This document shows, piece after piece, positions 1 to 6,259 of a stretch of DNA of 6,259 nucleotides. Source of the stretch: Actinomycetota bacterium (GTDB lineage Bacteria > Actinomycetota > Actinomycetes > Nanopelagicales > Nanopelagicaceae); contig WLKV01000041.1 of NCBI GenBank assembly GCA_009701085.1, forward strand, positions 1-6,259, written 5' to 3'. How positions within the stretch are numbered: the first letter of the stretch is position 1; every line of letters begins with the position of its first letter. The notes beneath the pieces were generated by a model. The model made no database searches, was not told where the DNA came from, and saw only the letters and a list, made by a program, of their open reading frames with translations. A program made the translations under genes and the position numbers.

Positions 1-123
1 CAATATGAACGCTCCATGGAATACATCAAGAGCGGCCATGTGATTGAGAAAGAGAACGCCCTCGTTCTTACGCCGAAGGGTCGCTTAATTGCAGACCGGC
101 TGACGCATGAAATGCTTCGTTAG
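1..123 (+). CDS. hemW: HemW (radical SAM heme chaperone, CPO III-like), C-terminal end only
   Basis: This is the last 40 codons of a gene that enters from the left, ending at TAG 121-123. The readable tail contains LTPKGRLIADRLTHEML, which resembles the C-terminal end of HemW, where a 'L-T-x-x-G-R-L-L-A-D' segment closes the protein. HemW is a radical SAM family protein, once annotated as oxygen-independent coproporphyrinogen III oxidase, now regarded as a heme chaperone. Its radical SAM core lies outside the window, so the call rests on the tail plus position: in actinobacteria hemW commonly sits directly upstream of hrcA. The stop codon lies inside the CIRCE operator of the next gene, so the two genes are packed together but probably separately regulated. 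Confidence 0.75.
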   Translation, partial: QYERSMEYIKSGHVIEKENALVLTPKGRLIADRLTHEMLR

Positions 124-146
124 CACTCCCGCGCTAAGATTGCTAA
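120..146 (+). promoter_or_regulatory. CIRCE operator (HrcA binding site) upstream of hrcA
   Basis: The left arm TTAGCACTC is at 120-128, a 9-base spacer at 129-137, and the right arm GATTGCTAA at 138-146. The CIRCE consensus is TTAGCACTC-N9-GAGTGCTAA, so the left arm and the spacing match exactly and the right arm differs at one base (T for G at 140). CIRCE is the known operator of the heat-shock repressor HrcA. It ends three bases before the hrcA start codon, which indicates autoregulation of hrcA and, through the tight gene overlaps, control of dnaJ and rsmE. It also covers the hemW stop codon. Confidence 0.9.
135..140 (+). promoter_or_regulatory. Possible -10 box of the hrcA promoter, inside CIRCE
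   Basis: TAAGAT fits the TANNNT pattern of actinobacterial housekeeping -10 boxes and ends nine bases before the hrcA ATG. No convincing -35 box is visible 16-18 bases upstream. If real, transcription would start at or very near the ATG, giving a leaderless or nearly leaderless mRNA, and bound HrcA would cover the -10 box. This agrees with the absence of a purine-rich ribosome binding site before hrcA. It is inference from a short motif. Confidence 0.35.
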
Positions 147-149
147 ACC

Positions 150-878
150 ATGACCACTGACCGCCGCCTCGAGATTCTTCGGGCAATCGTCGACGAATAT
201 GTCGAAACCCAAGAGCCTGTGGGCTCAAAGGCGATTGCCGACAAGCGCGCACTCGGAATTAGTCCAGCAACTATCCGCAACGAGATGGCTGTTCTGGAAG
301 AAGAAGGTTTGATTACTCAACCTCATACAAGTGCTGGCCGAATCCCAACAGATCGTGGATACCGACTCTTTGTAGACAAGATTTCTGCCGTTAAGCCACT
401 TTCAACTGCCGAGCGTCGCGCAATCGAAACTTTCCTTGAAGGCGCACACGACCTCGATGATGTTGTGAAACGCTCAGCAAAGTTATTGGCAGATATCACC
501 AAGCAAGTTGCCGTTGTGAAGTATCCAAAGATTGGTGATTCACAAGGCCGAGAGATGATGGCAATCTCAGGAACGGCAAACCTTGCACGTTCCGGCGAAG
601 ATCTCGGAAACACGCTCTCACCAATTCTTGAAGCTCTTGAAGAACAAGTTGTCTTGCTCCGCCTCTTAAGCGATGCGCACTCAACAGTGCATGTCACTAT
701 CGGCAGCGAACAACCAGATTCCAGCTTGCAGACAACTTCTCTTGTCACAGTTGGTTATGGCACCGATGCTTCCCTTGGAATTCTCGGGCCCACCCGCATG
801 GATTACGCAGGTTCTATGGCCGCTGTCTCTGCCGTTGCTCGCTATGTCGGCCGCTTTATTACTGAGGGAAGTAAGTAA
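150..878 (+). CDS. hrcA: Heat-inducible transcription repressor HrcA, internally shortened
   Basis: HrcA represses chaperone genes by binding CIRCE operators. The N-terminal winged-helix domain (about residues 1-80) is intact, with [22 protein letters not shown] as its core (residues 25-46) and the family signature [14 protein letters not shown] at 59-72. Residues 81-126 match the following helical segment, up to QVAVVKYP. The C-terminal part resumes at [11 protein letters not shown] (139-149) and continues through [14 protein letters not shown] (160-173) and [14 protein letters not shown] (213-226), as in full-length HrcA. The protein is 242 residues; the family is usually about 340. Roughly 95 residues are missing between positions 126 and 139, the part that in known HrcA carries central GAF-like strands and the inserted dimerisation domain. 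The reading frame is open throughout, so this is an in-frame loss. The ATG at 150 fits the family N-terminus; no Shine-Dalgarno is seen. Its stop overlaps the dnaJ start (TAATG). Confidence 0.93.
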   Translation: MTTDRRLEILRAIVDEYVETQEPVGSKAIADKRALGISPATIRNEMAVLEEEGLITQPHTSAGRIPTDRGYRLFVDKISAVKPLSTAERRAIETFLEGAHDLDDVVKRSAKLLADITKQVAVVKYPKIGDSQGREMMAISGTANLARSGEDLGNTLSPILEALEEQVVLLRLLSDAHSTVHVTIGSEQPDSSLQTTSLVTVGYGTDASLGILGPTRMDYAGSMAAVSAVARYVGRFITEGSK

Positions 879-1993
879 TGGCTGACTATTACGACTTGTT
901 GGGCCTTGATCGCGGAGCTACCGCCGATGACATTAAGAAGGCATATCGCAAGATTGCTCGCGAACTCCACCCCGATGTAAATCCAGATCCTGAAGTTCAG
1001 AATAAATTTAAAGAAGTAACTGCTGCCTATGACACTTTGTCTGACCCACAAAAGCGTCAGCAATATGACATGGGTGGTCAGGGTGGATTCGGAGGCGGTT
1101 TTGGTGGCGGATTCGGCGGCGGCGGATTTAGCGACATCATGGATGCATTCTTTGGTGGCGGTGGAAATCGCGGACCACGTCCACGTATGCGCCAAGGTCA
1201 AGATGCACTTATTCGCATCGAGGTAGATCTCAACGAAGCATGCTTCGGAACTGAACGCGATATCACTTTGGAATCAGCAGTTGTCTGTCAGAAGTGTGAA
1301 GGACAAGGAACAGCAAATAACACTGCGCCTTCAATGTGTCCTGTCTGTAAGGGCCGCGGTGAAACACAATTTGTTCAGAAGTCATTCCTCGGTCAGGTCA
1401 TGACATCTCGTCCATGTAATAACTGCTCTGGATACGGAAGCGTTATCTCCGATCCATGTCGCGAATGTGGTGGCGATGGTCGTGTACGCGCTCGTCAGAC
1501 AATCAACATTAAAGTCCCTGCAGGCGTTGAAACCGGCAACCGTATTCAGATGGCGGGTCGCGGTGAAGTTGGACAAGGTGGTGGCCCAGCGGGCGATCTC
1601 TATGTTGAAATCGTTGAAGCAGAACATGAATTCTTACTGCGCGATGGCGACAACCTGCACGTTGCCGTCGAAGTCTCATTTGCAGCAGCAGCTCTGGGTA
1701 CAACTGTCGAGGTCGAGTGCCTCGATGGTCCCGTCAAGGTAGATATCAAGGCTGGCACACAGAGTGGAACAACGATTCCCGTAAAGGGCAAGGGCATGAC
1801 TCGCCTTCGCACAACACACCGCGGTGATCTCATCGTGCATGTTGATGTTGCAACCCCAAACAAGCTCAGCCGCGATCAGGAGAAGTTACTCAAAGAATTT
1901 GCCGCTTCCCGTGGTGAAAAAGAGGGCGATGTAAAGATTAAGGGCCATAAAGAAGGTCTCTTCTCTAAATTCAGAGATGCATTCGGACGCTAA
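878..1993 (+). CDS. dnaJ: Type I chaperone DnaJ (DnaJ2 type, Hsp40)
   Basis: DnaJ is the cytoplasmic J-domain co-chaperone that delivers substrates to DnaK and stimulates its ATPase. All type I parts are present in 371 residues, a normal length: J domain at about 1-65 with HPD at 31-33; glycine/phenylalanine-rich linker at about 66-98; a zinc domain with four CxxCxGxG repeats (cysteines 137/140, 154/157, 180/183, 194/197); and C-terminal substrate-binding domains to residue 371, including GGGPAGDLYVE. Linkage to hrcA, rather than to dnaK-grpE, and the segments SDIMDAFF and SFLGQVMTSRPC are typical of the actinobacterial second DnaJ. The ATG overlaps the hrcA stop by one base, and a good ribosome binding site (GAGGGA at 864-869) lies eight bases upstream, so the start is well supported. 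Expression is expected to follow CIRCE/HrcA control. Confidence 0.97.
   Translation: MADYYDLLGLDRGATADDIKKAYRKIARELHPDVNPDPEVQNKFKEVTAAYDTLSDPQKRQQYDMGGQGGFGGGFGGGFGGGGFSDIMDAFFGGGGNRGPRPRMRQGQDALIRIEVDLNEACFGTERDITLESAVVCQKCEGQGTANNTAPSMCPVCKGRGETQFVQKSFLGQVMTSRPCNNCSGYGSVISDPCRECGGDGRVRARQTINIKVPAGVETGNRIQMAGRGEVGQGGGPAGDLYVEIVEAEHEFLLRDGDNLHVAVEVSFAAAALGTTVEVECLDGPVKVDIKAGTQSGTTIPVKGKGMTRLRTTHRGDLIVHVDVATPNKLSRDQEKLLKEFAASRGEKEGDVKIKGHKEGLFSKFRDAFGR
1073..1129 (+). repeat. Short Gly/Phe codon repeat within dnaJ
   Basis: This stretch is built of repeated GGN-GGN-TTY units that encode the Gly-Gly-Phe linker of DnaJ (residues about 66-84). It is a normal feature of the protein and not a mobile or structural DNA repeat, but the tandem character means its length could vary between strains by slippage. 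Confidence 0.6.
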
Positions 1994-2709
1994 TGCTGAC
2001 TCTCTTCTTCGTTGAAGATCTACCAACCACAGTAGGTGCTACCTACGAATTCAATAACGACGATGCCAACCACGCCATTCGCGTATTGCGCATTGGCACA
2101 GGTGAAATCTTTAATCTCTCTGATGGTGCTGGTTCATGGGCGCAGGTTCAGGTACTTACTGTTGCGAAGAAATCTATGCAGGTAAAGGTTGTTGAAACCG
2201 GCCACCAAGATGCGCTTGATACACACTTCACTGTTATTCAAGCTATCCCTAAGGGCGATCGCATCAAGGAAGCCATTGAGATGTGCGCTGAAGGCGGAGC
2301 CGATCGCATCGTGATGTGGAAAGCCTCACGCAGTATCGGTAAATCAGATGACAAGATGGAAAAGCTTCAGACCACTGCGCGCGAAGCAAGTAAGCAGTCA
2401 CGTCGTTTTCGAATCCCTGAAGTTATTGGCGTAGCGGCTACCAATGCGGTCGTCGATCAGATTGCACAAGCAGATTTAGCAATCGTCTTCCACGAATCGG
2501 CAACGATGAAAGTTTCAGAGTTAGTTGCTCCTGGTTGCAAGAAGGTTGCAATCATCATCGGCCCCGAAGGCGGTCTGACCGATGAAGAGATCGATACCTT
2601 TGCAGCAGCGGGAGCAAAGGTTGCTTTGATGGGCCGCCCTGTTCTGCGCTCGGCACACGCTGGATTGGCCGCTTTATCTGCGGTCAACACCGCCCTCTCC
2701 GTGTGGTGA
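1993..2709 (+). CDS. rsmE: 16S rRNA (uracil-1498-N3)-methyltransferase RsmE
   Basis: RsmE methylates N3 of U1498 in 16S rRNA in the small ribosomal subunit, using S-adenosylmethionine. The protein has 238 residues, the usual size. The N-terminal PUA-like RNA-binding part (about 1-70) carries the family start LFFVEDL and the HAIRVLRIGTGE segment (27-38). The SPOUT methyltransferase domain follows, with KGDRIKEAIEMCAEGGADRI at 87-106, the cofactor-loop motif IIGPEGGLTDEE at 188-199, and the knot segment GRPVLRSAHAGLAAL at 214-228. In many relatives the last motif reads LGxxxLRxETA, so the A-H here replaces the common E-T pair; actinobacterial forms are known to vary at this place. The ATG overlaps the dnaJ stop by one base (TAATG), which suggests translational coupling and co-transcription from the hrcA promoter. 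Confidence 0.95.
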   Translation: MLTLFFVEDLPTTVGATYEFNNDDANHAIRVLRIGTGEIFNLSDGAGSWAQVQVLTVAKKSMQVKVVETGHQDALDTHFTVIQAIPKGDRIKEAIEMCAEGGADRIVMWKASRSIGKSDDKMEKLQTTAREASKQSRRFRIPEVIGVAATNAVVDQIAQADLAIVFHESATMKVSELVAPGCKKVAIIIGPEGGLTDEEIDTFAAAGAKVALMGRPVLRSAHAGLAALSAVNTALSVW

Positions 2710-2726
2710 ATTCACCCCTTTACCGA

Positions 2727-2732
2727 TAGATT
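2727..2732 (+). promoter_or_regulatory. Possible -10 box before phoH
   Basis: In the 33-base spacer between rsmE and phoH, TAGATT fits TANNNT and ends ten bases before the phoH ATG. No Shine-Dalgarno sequence precedes that ATG and no clear -35 box is visible. A second transcription unit starting at phoH, with a leaderless or very short leader, is possible; read-through from rsmE is equally possible. Confidence 0.22.
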
Positions 2733-2742
2733 TTCGACTTAT

Positions 2743-3726
2743 ATGGAACGCCTTTTAATCACCGTCCCACCCGCCATCCCGATGGTTTCACTCGTCGGTA
2801 TCAATGATGCAAATATGTTGGCAATCGAAGCAGCATTCCCATCAGTCAACGTCACTGTGCGCGGCAATGAAATTACTTTGCGCGGACCACACATTGATTG
2901 TCTTGCGATGGAGAAGTTGATTACCGAGATGATGCTCGTTATCCGCTCGGGTCAGAGCCTTAACGTCGATGCAGTCACTCGTAGCATTGCGATGCTTGAG
3001 GCAGAACCTGTTCAGCATCCTGCAGAAGTTCTCTCACTCAATATTGTCTCTAACCGTGGAAAAACGATTCGCCCCAAGACTGCCAACCAGAAGCTCTATG
3101 TCGATGCCATCGAAGAGAACACCATTACTTTCGGAATCGGACCCGCAGGTACAGGTAAGACCTACCTTGCTATGGCAAAGGCTGTTGCTGCTCTGCAAGC
3201 AAAGAAGGTCAATCGAATTATCTTGTCTCGTCCCGCTGTGGAAGCTGGCGAGAAGCTTGGATTCTTGCCCGGAACTCTCAATGAGAAGATCGATCCGTAC
3301 CTGCGCCCGCTATTTGATGCGTTGCACGACATGATTGATTCAGAGGCAATTCCTCGTTTAATGCAGACCGGCGTTATCGAAGTTGCTCCTCTCGCCTTTA
3401 TGCGTGGTCGCACACTCAACGATGCATTTATCATCTTGGATGAAGCGCAGAACACCACACCTGAACAGATGAAGATGTTCTTAACTCGCCTTGGTTTTGG
3501 ATCCAAGATGGTTATCACCGGCGATATCACTCAGAACGATCTCCCTAATGGTCAGCGTTCAGGCCTTGGAATTATTCGCGACATCCTTGATGGCGTCGAC
3601 GACATCTCCTTTATGGAGCTGACCGCTGATGACGTTGTGCGTCACCGTCTTATCGGAGATATCGTCAAGGCTTACGATAAATATGATGCGACCAAATCAG
3701 TTCCGCGTCCGATTCGTAACTCATGA
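2743..3726 (+). CDS. phoH: PhoH-family ATPase (PhoH1/YbeZ type)
   Basis: PhoH/YbeZ proteins are cytoplasmic P-loop NTPases linked to RNA and ribosome metabolism; in several bacteria they are encoded with YbeY and interact with it functionally. The 327 residues contain an N-terminal region (about 1-75, with the VRGNEITLRGP motif), then RGKTIRPKTANQKLYVDAI (105-123), the Walker A GPAGTGKT at 133-140, LSRPAVEAGEKLGFLPG at 161-177, and the Walker B/DEAQ-like FIILDEAQNTTPEQMKMF at 229-246, followed by TGDITQNDLP (259-268). Length and all motifs are normal for the actinobacterial family. The ATG at 2743 fits the family N-terminus, though no ribosome binding site precedes it. Its stop overlaps the ybeY start (ATGA). 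A HIT-family gene often lies between rsmE and phoH in other actinobacteria; none is present here. Confidence 0.96.
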   Translation: MERLLITVPPAIPMVSLVGINDANMLAIEAAFPSVNVTVRGNEITLRGPHIDCLAMEKLITEMMLVIRSGQSLNVDAVTRSIAMLEAEPVQHPAEVLSLNIVSNRGKTIRPKTANQKLYVDAIEENTITFGIGPAGTGKTYLAMAKAVAALQAKKVNRIILSRPAVEAGEKLGFLPGTLNEKIDPYLRPLFDALHDMIDSEAIPRLMQTGVIEVAPLAFMRGRTLNDAFIILDEAQNTTPEQMKMFLTRLGFGSKMVITGDITQNDLPNGQRSGLGIIRDILDGVDDISFMELTADDVVRHRLIGDIVKAYDKYDATKSVPRPIRNS

Positions 3727-4166
3727 CCGTTGAGCTAGTTAATCGCTCTGGCGCGCTTGTGCCAGAAACCCAGATGCATACACTGATTAATTTCGGTATC
3801 GATTACATGGAGCTTAATCCTGAGTGCGAAATCTCACTCACCTTTGTCGATGTGCAAGAGATGGAAGAGCTTCACATTAAGTGGATGGATGAACCAGGTC
3901 CCACTGATGTACTTTCATTTCCCATGGATATGCCTGAAGTAAAGGGCGATGTTGTCACTCTCGGCGATATCGTCATCGCACCAGCTGTTGCTGCAAAGCA
4001 GGCGCTAGATGCCGGCCACAGCGTCGAACACGAGATCTACATTCTTGCTACACATGGCTTGCTCCATATCTTGGGCTATGACCACGCAGATCCTGACGAA
4101 GAGAAAGTCATGTTCGCGCTGCAAGAGAAGATTGTGAAGGAGTGGTCACTTTCGGTGGCTCAATAA
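3723..4166 (+). CDS. ybeY: Endoribonuclease YbeY (16S rRNA maturation)
   Basis: YbeY is a small metal-dependent RNase required for 16S rRNA 3'-end maturation and ribosome quality control. The hallmark zinc motif HGLLHILGYDH is at 111-121, with ligands H111, H115 and H121. The family motifs TDVLSFPMD (61-69) and GDIVIAP (81-87) are also present. The protein has 147 residues, a normal length. The start overlaps the phoH stop (ATGA) and no strong Shine-Dalgarno is seen, so translation is probably coupled to phoH. The phoH-ybeY-CBS/CorC order equals the ybeZ-ybeY-ybeX order of Escherichia coli, a widely conserved arrangement. Confidence 0.97.
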   Translation: MTVELVNRSGALVPETQMHTLINFGIDYMELNPECEISLTFVDVQEMEELHIKWMDEPGPTDVLSFPMDMPEVKGDVVTLGDIVIAPAVAAKQALDAGHSVEHEIYILATHGLLHILGYDHADPDEEKVMFALQEKIVKEWSLSVAQ

Positions 4167-4168
4167 CA

Positions 4169-5032
4169 GTGGCGCTAAATATTTTTACAAAGATCAACCT
4201 TGCTTTTAAAGGTTTTGCTATGGGTCTGCTCTCTGATGAAGATGAGCTTCGCCAACTGATGGATCACGCACATCACCGCGGCCTCGTTCAATCGGATGAG
4301 CACGAGATGATCCACAATGTATTTGAGCTAGGCGATACCTTGGTTCGCGAACTCATGGTTCCTCGCACAGATATGGTCTGGATTGAGAAAGATAAGACTC
4401 TGCGCCAAGCGCTCTCATTGGCACTTCGTTCAGGGTATTCACGCGTTCCTGTTGTAGGCGACGGTATCGATAACATCATCGGAATCGCCTATGTAAAAGA
4501 TTTAGCAAAGCGCGCTCTCGATCACCACGAAGCTGAAACAACCGAAAAGGTTGAGCAGCACACTCGCCCTGCAGTATTTGTTCCCGAAAATAAGGAAGCA
4601 GCTGAGCTACTGAAAGAGATGCAGCGCGACCAGATTCACTTGGCAATCGTTGTCGACGAGTACGGCGGCACTGCTGGAATCATCACTATTGAAGATATCA
4701 TCGAAGAAATCGTCGGCGAGATTGCTGACGAATACGACGATGGCGTTGAGACTTTCACTTGGCTGAGCGAGAAGAAGGCGCGCGCTAAAGCAACTATGCA
4801 TGTCGAAGATCTTGCCGATGAACTTAAAATCGATATCAATCGCGATGAATTTGAAGATGTCGACACTATCGGCGGATATATGGCTGAAAAATTAGGTCGC
4901 GTACCTATCGCAGGTTCAACAATTGATTTGCAGGGTTGGTCGATTACCTCTGAGCGCCCCATAGGTCGCAGACGTCGTATTAGCTCCGTTATTATTGAGC
5001 GTCCAGAACAGGAGATTGATGAGCATGAATAA
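4169..5032 (+). CDS. CBS-domain CorC/HlyC-family protein without the DUF21 membrane domain (YbeX-like)
   Basis: The protein has a CBS pair and a C-terminal CorC_HlyC transporter-associated domain. Counting from GTG 4169 (287 residues): an acidic helical segment around SDEDELRQLM, CBS1 starting near LMVPRTDMVW (62-71), CBS2 with the strongly conserved DEYGGTAGIITIEDIIEEIV at 163-182, and the CorC_HlyC domain over about the last 85 residues. Related actinobacterial proteins have about 430 residues, with an N-terminal DUF21/CNNM domain of several membrane helices; that part is absent, and ybeY ends directly upstream. The form resembles E. coli YbeX/CorC, a cytosolic protein linked to ribosome and magnesium homeostasis. 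The start is uncertain: GTG 4142 (overlaps ybeY), GTG 4169 (two bases after the ybeY stop, weak GGTGG upstream) and ATG 4220 (AAAGG seven bases upstream, best ribosome site) are all possible. I chose 4169 for spacing. Confidence 0.88.
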   Translation: MALNIFTKINLAFKGFAMGLLSDEDELRQLMDHAHHRGLVQSDEHEMIHNVFELGDTLVRELMVPRTDMVWIEKDKTLRQALSLALRSGYSRVPVVGDGIDNIIGIAYVKDLAKRALDHHEAETTEKVEQHTRPAVFVPENKEAAELLKEMQRDQIHLAIVVDEYGGTAGIITIEDIIEEIVGEIADEYDDGVETFTWLSEKKARAKATMHVEDLADELKIDINRDEFEDVDTIGGYMAEKLGRVPIAGSTIDLQGWSITSERPIGRRRRISSVIIERPEQEIDEHE

Positions 5033-5336
5033 TCCAGAAGATACAAAGCTGGCAACTCTTGCAACCTCAACTCTTGCTCGCAGTGGTGCGCAACAAGCAG
5101 CAGCGCTACGCGATAACACTGGCCGCACCTACGTTGCAATCAATGTGACATCACCATCGCTCAACCTCGATGCCTTTGAAGCTGTACTTACCGTTGCACT
5201 TGCATCGGGCATCACCGGAATCGAGAGCGTTGTCGCTGCCGGATCTCTTCCTGCAAATATCAAGGCAATCAAGGACTTTGCACCGACCGCCACTATTTTT
5301 CATCTTGATTCAAGCGGTAAGGAAAGCGCGCTTTAG
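5025..5336 (+). CDS. Cytidine-deaminase-like small protein, catalytic residues absent
   Basis: This 103-residue protein matches the short gene found between the CBS/CNNM gene and era in Streptomyces and Mycobacterium (the Rv2365c position), often labelled cytidine deaminase. Shared segments include EDTKLATLATSTLARSGA near the N-terminus, AALRDNTGRTYVA (25-37) and LTVALASGITGIES (54-67). A working cytidine deaminase needs a zinc site made by H/C-A-E and P-C-x-x-C motifs; this protein contains no cysteine and only one histidine, near the C-terminus, so deaminase activity is very unlikely. It is also somewhat shorter than its relatives. The true role is unknown. ATG 5025 overlaps the preceding gene by eight bases and has AGGAG at 5010-5014 ten bases upstream; ATG 5019 is an alternative but lies only four bases from that site. 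Confidence 0.78.
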   Translation: MNNPEDTKLATLATSTLARSGAQQAAALRDNTGRTYVAINVTSPSLNLDAFEAVLTVALASGITGIESVVAAGSLPANIKAIKDFAPTATIFHLDSSGKESAL

Positions 5337-5341
5337 CCTTA
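5318..5341 (+). terminator. Possible stem-loop at the end of the deaminase-like gene
   Basis: TAAGG (5318-5322) can pair with CCTTA (5337-5341), and between them the perfect palindrome AAAGCGCGCTTT (5323-5334) can form a four-pair stem with a CGCG loop; a two-base AG bulge lies on the 3' side. A short T-rich run (TTATTT, 5339-5344) follows. This could be a weak intrinsic terminator or an RNA 3'-end structure closing the phoH-to-deaminase unit. The T tract is poor, so the call is tentative. Confidence 0.35.
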
Positions 5342-5356
5342 TTTACGCCTTAAAGA

Positions 5357-5362
5357 TAAGAT
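5357..5362 (+). promoter_or_regulatory. Possible -10 box before the FAH-family gene
   Basis: TAAGAT fits TANNNT and ends six bases before the ATG at 5369, the spacing expected if transcription begins at the start codon. No clear -35 box and no strong Shine-Dalgarno are visible. The eight bases TAAGATTG (5357-5364) are identical to those before hrcA (135-142). A leaderless promoter for FAH-gltX is inferred; the stem-loop just upstream supports a new transcription unit here. Confidence 0.35.
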
Positions 5363-5368
5363 TGACCA

Positions 5369-6259
<891 letters not shown>

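Noticed and set aside
150..878. hrcA as a pseudogene
   Set aside because: The frame is open, both ends are well conserved, the CIRCE site is kept and the stop overlaps dnaJ in the normal way; a shortened working protein is more likely.
1073..1129. Tandem repeat as a possible mobile or CRISPR-like element
   Set aside because: It encodes the Gly/Phe linker expected in every type I DnaJ.
842..1201. Open reading frame on the reverse strand opposite the start of dnaJ
   Set aside because: It lies wholly opposite the hrcA end and dnaJ J-domain/linker coding region, has no recognisable motif, and exists because of the codon pattern of the + strand gene.
4636..5139. 167-codon reverse-strand open frame opposite the CBS/CorC and deaminase-like genes
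   Set aside because: Serine-rich, low-complexity translation typical of the antisense of acidic, Asp/Glu/Ile-rich coding sequence; both + strand genes are clearly conserved.
5025..5336. Functional cytidine deaminase
   Set aside because: Zinc-binding and catalytic motifs are absent and the protein has no cysteine; only the fold-level relation is supported.

Overview
The window is a gene-dense stretch, all on the + strand, from the chromosome of an actinobacterium. Gene order points there: hemW tail, hrcA, dnaJ (DnaJ2 type), rsmE, phoH, ybeY, a CBS/CorC gene and a small deaminase-like gene follow the order known in Streptomyces and Mycobacterium. Protein wording (for example the HrcA, DnaJ and PhoH motifs) is also actinobacterial. 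Base composition looks roughly balanced rather than GC-rich, spacers are tiny, and several proteins are shorter than their relatives. I infer a streamlined, probably aquatic actinobacterium (the Nanopelagicales/acI type is a reasonable guess), but the sequence alone does not prove that.

Layout: 1-123 is the end of hemW. A CIRCE operator (120-146) overlaps its stop codon and lies just before hrcA (150-878). dnaJ (878-1993) and rsmE (1993-2709) follow with one-base TAATG overlaps, so hrcA-dnaJ-rsmE reads as one CIRCE-controlled heat-shock unit. After a 33-base spacer come phoH (2743-3726), ybeY (3723-4166), a ybeX/corC-like gene (about 4169-5032) and a cytidine-deaminase-like gene (5025-5336). 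A possible stem-loop (5318-5341) and a short spacer then lead to a fumarylacetoacetate-hydrolase-family gene (5369-6157), which overlaps the start of gltX (6154 to the window end). No stretch over about 35 bases lacks a gene.

The genes combine heat-shock control and chaperone function (HrcA, DnaJ) with ribosome and RNA maintenance (RsmE, YbeY, PhoH, YbeX-like). The FAH-gltX pair is a separate module that in Mycobacterium lies elsewhere in the genome.

I do not see an unknown multi-gene system. The points worth a second look are reductions of known proteins: an HrcA missing about 95 central residues (the region of the inserted dimerisation domain), a CBS/CorC protein without the usual membrane domain, a deaminase-fold protein without catalytic residues, and the loss of the usual HIT-family and era neighbours. 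The three likely operon heads (hrcA, phoH, FAH) also lack Shine-Dalgarno sequences and have TA-rich -10-like boxes 6-10 bases before the start codon, suggesting leaderless transcripts.
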